5,212 bases of DNA. Origin: Planctomycetia bacterium. GTDB lineage: Bacteria > Planctomycetota > Planctomycetia > Gemmatales > Gemmataceae. The stretch covers positions 1 through 5,212 of the forward strand of contig JANXSH010001005.1 in NCBI GenBank assembly GCA_025356615.1, read 5' to 3'. The notes beneath the pieces are model-generated. The model was not told the origin of the DNA and did not search any database. It was given only the letters and a program-made list of their open reading frames with translations. The position numbers were made by a program, and so were the translations under genes. How positions within the stretch are numbered: position 1 is the first letter of the stretch; each line of letters starts with the position of its first letter. This document shows, in pieces, positions 1 to 5,212 of this stretch.

Positions 1-17
1 GCTCGACCCGCCCTGCG
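1..17. repeat. Partial copy of the dispersed 34-bp palindromic repeat, cut by the window edge
   Basis: Bases 1-17 match 15 of 17 positions of 5191-5207, the outer half of the right arm of the long inverted repeat at the other end of the window. The two differences are both G here against A there. The start of the window probably cuts through a third copy of the same repeat family. Only half an arm is visible, so a chance match in GC-rich DNA is not excluded. Confidence 0.45.
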
Positions 18-57
18 CGCCGAGACGCACTCCTCTGGTCGGAATCGCTCCCGCCGT

Positions 58-63
58 TATAAT
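58..63 (+). promoter_or_regulatory. Candidate -10 element of the rpsA promoter
   Basis: A perfect TATAAT lies at 58-63, an AT-rich island in otherwise GC-rich sequence. At the usual 16-18 base spacing upstream there is no good -35 match; the nearest sequence, CTGGTC at 35-40, is poor. Transcription would start near base 70 and give a leader of about 140 bases before the S1 start codon. The exact hexamer and its position support a promoter; the missing -35 lowers confidence. Confidence 0.5.
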
Positions 64-119
64 GACCGATTGTATGGCTTTGCCACAGATTCTCGACGTG
101 CGTCGGGAGGCGAGCCAGG

Positions 120-198
120 CTCCTTTTTCTTTCGTGTGCCCGATCAATCGCGAGAGGGGGGGTTCCGACCCCTCGTCCCGAGGCCGGGCGGCAGAGGG
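120..198 (+). promoter_or_regulatory. Structured rpsA leader: pyrimidine tract and competing hairpins over the ribosome binding site
   Basis: The leader has a 14-base pyrimidine run at 120-133 that includes five consecutive T. Next, GAGGGG (154-159) can pair with CCCCTC (169-174). CCTCG (171-175) can instead pair with CGAGG (179-183). The same CCCTC (170-174) is also complementary to the Shine-Dalgarno-like GAGGG at 194-198. One short segment thus has three mutually exclusive partners. In E. coli, S1 represses translation of its own mRNA through the leader, and S1 prefers pyrimidine/U-rich single strands, so autoregulation here is a reasonable inference but is not shown. High GC makes some chance pairing likely. 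Confidence 0.35.
194..198 (+). promoter_or_regulatory. Ribosome binding site of rpsA (decides the start)
   Basis: GAGGG at 194-198 lies 12 bases before the ATG at 211, a slightly long but workable spacing. It supports 211 as the start rather than the in-frame ATG at 70, which lies only 6 bases after the TATAAT and has no binding site of its own. Confidence 0.5.
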
Positions 199-210
199 TA
201 CGTTCCGAAT

Positions 211-2049
<1,839 letters not shown>

Positions 2050-2052
2050 GGC

Positions 2053-2161
2053 GACAAGGTGACGAGGTGACGAGGTGACAAGGTGATGGCAAGTGTCCGC
2101 TTCTAGGAGGAGCCGCTTTCATCACACCTTGTCACCTCGTCACGCTTGTCACCTCGTCACC
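2053..2161. repeat. 8-bp tandem repeats facing an inverted copy (large imperfect hairpin)
   Basis: Four direct 8-bp units run from 2053 to 2084, in the order GACAAGGT, GACGAGGT, GACGAGGT, GACAAGGT. Their reverse complements return at 2126-2133 (ACCTTGTC), 2134-2141 (ACCTCGTC) and, after a 9-base variant, 2151-2158 (ACCTCGTC). Bases 2067-2084 pair perfectly with 2126-2143 (18 bp). GATG (2085-2088) with CATC (2120-2123) extends the stem inward past a two-base bulge, and the outer units extend it with a few mismatches. The loop is about 31 bases. The array begins three bases after the rpsA stop codon and could stabilise the transcript 3' end or help end transcription, though no T-tract follows. 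It looks like a dispersed intergenic repeat; I do not recognise a named family. Confidence 0.85.
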
Positions 2162-2468
2162 GAGTGTCGGCCAGGAGCGCTTGTTCGCGATGGTAGGGGT
2201 GGGGCGACTGCGCCGATGGTGACGACGCGCTCGGTTGCGATCGTGATAGGGTGCCTCCCCCCGACGGGCTTGCCCGCGCCTGTCGAGGTTGTCCAGTGGG
2301 ACGAGCCTTTCGGACGATAGATCCTTTGGTTCCCGGATAGGATAACCTGTCTTGCTCCTCGAGTCAGAGACGGACGATCCGGACGCGAATGGCGTGCTCA
2401 CTGGCAATACACCCTGAAGTATCCTACCTTAACAGGCAGGGTCACTGCACCGCGCTGGATATCCCATC
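2162..2468. other. Intergenic region upstream of the sigma factor gene, no gene seen
   Basis: These 307 bases hold no coding sequence I can support. Open frames on both strands give Arg/Pro/Ser-rich, low-information translations typical of GC-rich non-coding DNA. The promoter of the sigma gene should be here. The best -10-like hexamer is TATCCT at 2420-2425 (4 of 6 matches), with no acceptable -35 at the right distance; TAGGAT at 2338-2343 is similar in quality. The octamer CGGACGAT occurs twice, at 2311-2318 and 2371-2378, which may be chance. No Shine-Dalgarno sequence precedes the ATG at 2469. Confidence 0.5.
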
Positions 2469-3380
2469 ATGACACGACCTCGTCGGCTCAAGAATGATTC
2501 GGTCCAGTCGCCGCTGGAGACGTACCTCCGCGAGATCAACGAGACCCCGCTGTTGAAAGCGGAAGAAGAGAAGTTCATCGCCTACCTCATCAACGGTGGG
2601 GAAGACGAGGAGCGCGATCAGATGGTTCGCGAACACCTCATTCGTCTCGGTTTCAAGTCGGCGATGTCGTGGGGGAGCAACCAGGCCCGCGACCACATGG
2701 TGAAGGCCAACCTCCGACTGGTGGTCAACATCGCCCGCAGCTATGTGGGCAAGGGGTTAGGGCTTCAGGACCTGATCGAGGAAGGGAACCTCGGGTTGCT
2801 CCGCGCGGTCGAGGGGTTCGACCCCGACATGAACACCCGGTTCAGCACCTACGCCAGCTACTGGATCAAGCAGTCCATCAAGCGGGCGTTGGTCAACACG
2901 GGCAAGACGATCCGCATCCCCGCCTACATGGTCGAGCTACTCTCCAAGTGGAAGCGGGCCTCCGCCAAGCTCCAGGAGGAACTCGGCCGACCGCCGACCC
3001 AGGAAGAGGTCGGCAAGGTTCTCGAGCTGCCCAAGAAGAAGCTCAACATCATCAAGAAGGCGATTCGCGTCTACAACTCGGCCCCCCAGACCGAGCAGTC
3101 CGACAACGGCTGGTCCCTCGACGAGATGCTCATGGACGGCCACACCAAGACGCCGGACATGGAAATGGTCGAGGCCGACGACCTGACCCACGTCATGGAC
3201 CTGTTGGACAAGATGGACAAGCGCGAGGCCACCGTCCTGCGCATGCGCTTCGGCCTCGACGGCGAGGAGCCACGCACGCTCAAGGAGATCGGCGAGAGCC
3301 TCGGCCTGACGCGCGAGCGCGTCCGTCAGATCGAGGGCGAGGCGCTCGCCAAGATGTCCGAGGTCATGAACGCCGACTGA
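2469..3380 (+). CDS. RNA polymerase sigma-70 family factor, RpoD/SigA-like (probably group 2)
   Basis: The 303-residue product is a sigma factor that directs RNA polymerase to promoters. Region 1.2 covers about residues 13-46. Region 2 covers about 74-145, with NLRLVVNIA at 81-89, DLIEEGNLGLL at 101-111 and the -10-reading helix around RFSTYASYWIKQSIKR (124-139). Region 3 covers about 150-205. Region 4 covers 241-303, with LRMRFGL and the helix-turn-helix TLKEIGESLGLTRERVRQIE (270-289). There is no region 1.1, and the protein is short for a primary sigma, which favours a group 2 (alternative, RpoS-like) role. Residues 49-73 form an unusual insertion that looks like a diverged copy of the start of region 2.1. 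Compared with E. coli RpoD, the W433 position is Tyr131, Q437 is kept as Gln135, T440 is Lys138, H455 is Tyr153 and E458 is kept as Glu156. No ribosome binding site precedes the ATG, as is common in planctomycetes. The gene ends 22 bases before the shared terminator hairpin and converges on the LRR-sigma4 gene. Confidence 0.95.
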   Translation: MTRPRRLKNDSVQSPLETYLREINETPLLKAEEEKFIAYLINGGEDEERDQMVREHLIRLGFKSAMSWGSNQARDHMVKANLRLVVNIARSYVGKGLGLQDLIEEGNLGLLRAVEGFDPDMNTRFSTYASYWIKQSIKRALVNTGKTIRIPAYMVELLSKWKRASAKLQEELGRPPTQEEVGKVLELPKKKLNIIKKAIRVYNSAPQTEQSDNGWSLDEMLMDGHTKTPDMEMVEADDLTHVMDLLDKMDKREATVLRMRFGLDGEEPRTLKEIGESLGLTRERVRQIEGEALAKMSEVMNAD

Positions 3381-3402
3381 ATCGTCGTGCCGTCGGGAAC
3401 CC

Positions 3403-3437
3403 TCACCCAGACCGGGCAGTTTGCCCGGCCTGGGTGA
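3403..3437. terminator. Bidirectional terminator hairpin between convergent genes
   Basis: TCACCCAG (3403-3410) pairs with CTGGGTGA (3430-3437), and CCGGGCA (3412-3418) with TGCCCGG (3422-3428). The stem is 15 bp with one A/C mismatch (3411/3429) and a three-base loop. It lies 22 bases after the sigma stop codon and 5 bases beyond the stop codon of the minus-strand gene. On the plus strand TTTCGTT follows, a weak T-rich tail; on the minus strand no T-tract follows. The position between two convergent stop codons supports use in both directions. Confidence 0.8.
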
Positions 3438-3442
3438 TTTCG

Positions 3443-4921
3443 TTAGTACCCCCACAACTGACTCGGAATGTCTTTCTGGAGTACCGCGAGCTTGCGGAGG
3501 GCATCCTTCTCGACCTGACGAACCGCATCGCGGGTCATGTCAAGGCTCTTGCCGATCTCCTCGAGAGTCTTGGGATCCTCTTCCAGCCCGTACCGCATCC
3601 GCAACACTTTCGCCGAACATTCGTCCATCTCGTGAAGTAGTTCGGGGAACTGTCCCAGCGAATCGACGACCCAGTAGGTGTTGGACGGGAGCCGCTCTCG
3701 GCTGTGGGTGTCCCCGAGCCACCACAGTTCTTCGAGGTCGCACTCGAGCAGTTGCGACGGGATCAGGAATCGCGATTTTCGCAACTCCTCAACCTCCCAC
3801 CCGTGCCTCTCGACCTCTACCCGACGAGTCGGACGAATGGCACGGAGAACTTCCGTCGTCCATCCGTTGCTAGTCGCTGATTCTCCCAAGAGCAGCCGCT
3901 GCAATTGAAGTAGTAGCGGCGACCGGGCCAACTCCGTAATCCCGCCACGAACTCGATCGGTGCGGTTGTGCTGCCATTCACAGTGGTGCTGACGCAAGTC
4001 CAGGCTCCGCAACTCCGGCAAATTGCGCGAATTCGCCAGGGCGGTCACTCCCGCGTCCCCGCTGTCGGTGTCGCATAGCCCGAGATCGACCAATTCGGCA
4101 GAGTTCGGCGAGTCTGCCAGAGCCGATGCGCCATTGTCTCCGAGCGGGTTCCCTGCCAGATCCAGCGATTCGAGGTGCCGCATGTGGGGCGAATCGACGA
4201 GACGCACCAGGCCGAGGCGAGTCAGCCCGTTGCCGGACAGATCGAGCCGACGCCATCGCGCCGAGCCTGCCAGCAGCGCAATCAGCCCCTCGTGCCACAG
4301 GCCGCACCGCGCCAGGTGCAATTCGCTCCAGTCGTTGGACGATCGAGTGGTTGCGAGAAGCCCCGCGCCCGTCGGGCCGATCGGGTTGTCACTCAAGTCC
4401 AGCGCTTGCAGCAGGCCGATGAACCGGGACGAGGTCAGATGGATCAGCGCGGAGGAGTCGATGCCGTTGTCGCTGAGGTCCAGGCCGCGCAGGTGGGCCA
4501 GCCACGGCGACGAAGCCAATTCGGGCAGATGGTCGCCGGTCCGGGTCAGCTTCGCTACCGTCAAGGTCGGCCACTCGGCGAACCAGTCGGCGGCGTGGTC
4601 GAGGAAGACCGAGGCGTCGGCATGCACCGCCTCGACCATGCCGCGCCGGAACGTCCAGCCGTGAAGGGTGTCGGCCCAAGGGCCGAGCCAGACTCGTCCC
4701 CACCGGGCGAGCAGTTCGTTCTGGCGTGCTACGAGTTGCGCTGCTCGCTCGCTGAGTGGCCAGAGCGCGGCCAATTCGATTTGCACGCGAATCAGTTCGG
4801 CGCGGGCAGAGGATTCATCGTCGCCGCGATCCTCCAGGAAGTCGGCGAACACCAACCGCGTGAGATCGTCGTCCGGCTCTTGTTGAAGGGCGTGAAAGAA
4901 ACCTTCGTCAGGAAATGGCAT
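3443..4921 (-). CDS. Leucine-rich-repeat protein with TIGR02996-like N-terminus and C-terminal sigma-70 region 4
   Basis: The 492-residue product has three recognisable parts. Residues 1-50 (EPDDDLTRLVFADFLEDRGD, then RAELIRVQIELA) match the Gemmata-type repeat-companion domain TIGR02996. Residues 141-345 contain about eight leucine-rich repeats of roughly 26 residues, with LxxLDLSxN cores such as LRGLDLSDN, LQALDLSDN, WRRLDLSGN and LESLDLAGN. After an unassigned segment (346-422), residues 428-481 form a sigma-70 region 4: AKVLRMRYGLE, then TLEEIGKSLDMTRDAVRQVE and ALRKL. Against E. coli RpoD it keeps the equivalents of R584, R588, Q589 and R596, with E585 as Asp465 and R586 as Ala466. No region 2, signal peptide or membrane segment is seen, so it should be cytoplasmic and unable to open promoters alone. 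I place the start at ATG 4919-4921, just before the TIGR02996-like domain. The frame continues upstream to 5149, but that part translates the palindromic repeat and the candidate promoter. No Shine-Dalgarno sequence is present. A role as a regulator touching RNA polymerase or -35-like DNA, with the repeats as a protein-binding surface, is inference. Confidence 0.85.
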   Translation of the reverse strand: MPFPDEGFFHALQQEPDDDLTRLVFADFLEDRGDDESSARAELIRVQIELAALWPLSERAAQLVARQNELLARWGRVWLGPWADTLHGWTFRRGMVEAVHADASVFLDHAADWFAEWPTLTVAKLTRTGDHLPELASSPWLAHLRGLDLSDNGIDSSALIHLTSSRFIGLLQALDLSDNPIGPTGAGLLATTRSSNDWSELHLARCGLWHEGLIALLAGSARWRRLDLSGNGLTRLGLVRLVDSPHMRHLESLDLAGNPLGDNGASALADSPNSAELVDLGLCDTDSGDAGVTALANSRNLPELRSLDLRQHHCEWQHNRTDRVRGGITELARSPLLLQLQRLLLGESATSNGWTTEVLRAIRPTRRVEVERHGWEVEELRKSRFLIPSQLLECDLEELWWLGDTHSRERLPSNTYWVVDSLGQFPELLHEMDECSAKVLRMRYGLEEDPKTLEEIGKSLDMTRDAVRQVEKDALRKLAVLQKDIPSQLWGY

Positions 4922-5010
4922 TCGGAGGTGGTGGCCCACAGGGCCGGTTCGGGTGGCTCCCCGAGTGCGCCACGAACCATCGTGGTGCCTCCGGTCAGCC
5001 GCTTGGAGAT

Positions 5011-5039
5011 ACAGTATCAGGGGGCTGAATGGTTGGCAA
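5011..5039 (-). promoter_or_regulatory. Candidate promoter of the LRR-sigma4 gene
   Basis: On the minus strand, TTGCCA (5034-5039; 5 of 6 to the -35 consensus) is followed after exactly 17 bases by TACTGT (5011-5016; 3 of 6 to the -10 consensus), with an upstream TG one base before it as in extended -10 promoters. Transcription would begin near 5004, giving a leader of about 80 bases before ATG 4921. This agrees with the chosen start and makes the longer frame starting at 5149 unlikely. Confidence 0.4.
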
Positions 5040-5098
5040 GATGGATAATCGCGAATCGTCCTGCGCATTCGCTGGGTGCGGCAAATGTTTCGGGGGAG

Positions 5099-5207
5099 CG
5101 TAGGGTGGGTCGAGCGGAGCGAGGCCCACCAGTCTGACACTCGTGTCAAGGATAGGGTGAAGCCAGAGAAGTGCTGGTGGGCCTCGCTCCGCTCGACCCA
5201 CCCTACG
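5099..5207. repeat. Perfect 34-bp inverted repeat (REPIN-like palindromic element)
   Basis: The left arm 5099-5132 and right arm 5174-5207 are exact reverse complements over 34 bp, separated by 41 bases. Each arm is also partly self-complementary: GGTGGG (5104-5109) faces CCCACC (5125-5130). The spacer contains its own small hairpin, TGACA (5135-5139) with TGTCA (5144-5148) around a CTCG loop. Two inverted copies of a short palindromic unit around a spacer is the layout of REP doublets (REPINs), which RAYT transposases mobilise in other bacteria. No transposase is in the window. It lies about 60 bases upstream of the candidate promoter of the LRR-sigma4 gene, and 1-17 appears to be another, partial copy. 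Confidence 0.9.
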
Positions 5208-5212
5208 AAATG

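Noticed and set aside
70..210. In-frame N-terminal extension of the S1 protein from ATG 70 (47 extra residues)
   Set aside because: It begins 6 bases after the TATAAT box, has no ribosome binding site, and its translation is Gly/Arg/Pro-rich with no S1 similarity. ATG 211 has GAGGG upstream and starts the S1-like sequence.
2105..2110. Strong AGGAGG Shine-Dalgarno-like sequence in the loop of the 8-bp repeat hairpin
   Set aside because: No ATG or GTG start at a suitable distance opens a credible frame, so it is probably chance.
2193..2207. Sequence resembling the beginning of the 34-bp palindrome arm (GTAGGGGTGGGGCGA)
   Set aside because: The match needs a one-base gap and a mismatch and does not continue into the rest of the arm.
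2093..2407. Small open frames on both strands in the rpsA-sigma gap
   Set aside because: Both overlap the inverted 8-bp repeat array and have low-information Arg/Pro/Ser-rich translations, with no usable start context.
2402..2418. TGGC-containing stretch considered as a sigma-54 promoter upstream of the sigma gene
   Set aside because: The downstream GC dinucleotide of the -12 element is missing at the required spacing.
4175..5137. Open frame of 320 codons on the plus strand opposite the LRR gene
   Set aside because: It is rich in Arg, Gln, Gly and Pro without recognisable domains, and runs into the terminal repeat. The minus strand shows clear LRR and sigma motifs.
4922..5149. In-frame N-terminal extension of the LRR-sigma4 protein from ATG 5149 (76 extra residues)
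   Set aside because: It would translate through the palindromic repeat and the candidate promoter, shows no domain similarity, and lies before the point where the TIGR02996-like domain begins.

Overview
The window is GC-rich chromosomal DNA, most likely from a planctomycete of the Gemmataceae (Gemmata-like). Three things point there. The leucine-rich-repeat protein on the minus strand opens with a segment that looks like the 'repeat-companion' domain (TIGR02996), known mainly from Gemmata and relatives. The sigma factor has the sequence style of planctomycete RpoD-like group-2 factors. The intergenic DNA carries long palindromic repeats. No database search was possible, so the placement is by recognition only.

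Layout: 1-210 is the promoter and leader region of a ribosomal protein S1 gene, and begins with what looks like a truncated copy of a dispersed repeat. The S1 gene (rpsA, 211-2049, +) encodes a six-S1-domain protein with a long acidic, Pro/Thr/Ala-rich tail. A 419-base intergenic region follows; its first 110 bases are an array of 8-bp repeats that folds back on an inverted copy. A 303-residue sigma-70 factor (2469-3380, +) comes next. It converges on a 492-residue minus-strand gene (3443-4921), and the two stop codons are separated by a strong hairpin that probably serves as a shared terminator. The window ends with a perfect 34-bp inverted repeat (5099-5207) upstream of the minus-strand gene.

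The most unusual item is the minus-strand gene. It joins a TIGR02996-like N-terminus and about eight leucine-rich repeats to a C-terminal sigma-70 region 4, the domain that reads the -35 element and binds the RNA polymerase beta flap. It has no visible sigma region 2. Its region 4 is about 55% identical by hand count to region 4 of the sigma factor it faces, yet almost every shared residue inspected uses a different synonymous codon, so this is not a recent duplication. The protein could be a non-initiating regulator that touches RNA polymerase or -35-like DNA while its repeats sense a partner. That role is inference.

How the genes relate: S1 (translation initiation) and the sigma factor (transcription initiation) are both expression-machinery genes on the same strand, but the 419-base gap and the intervening palindrome argue against one operon. 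The fusion gene is transcribed independently from its own candidate promoter.
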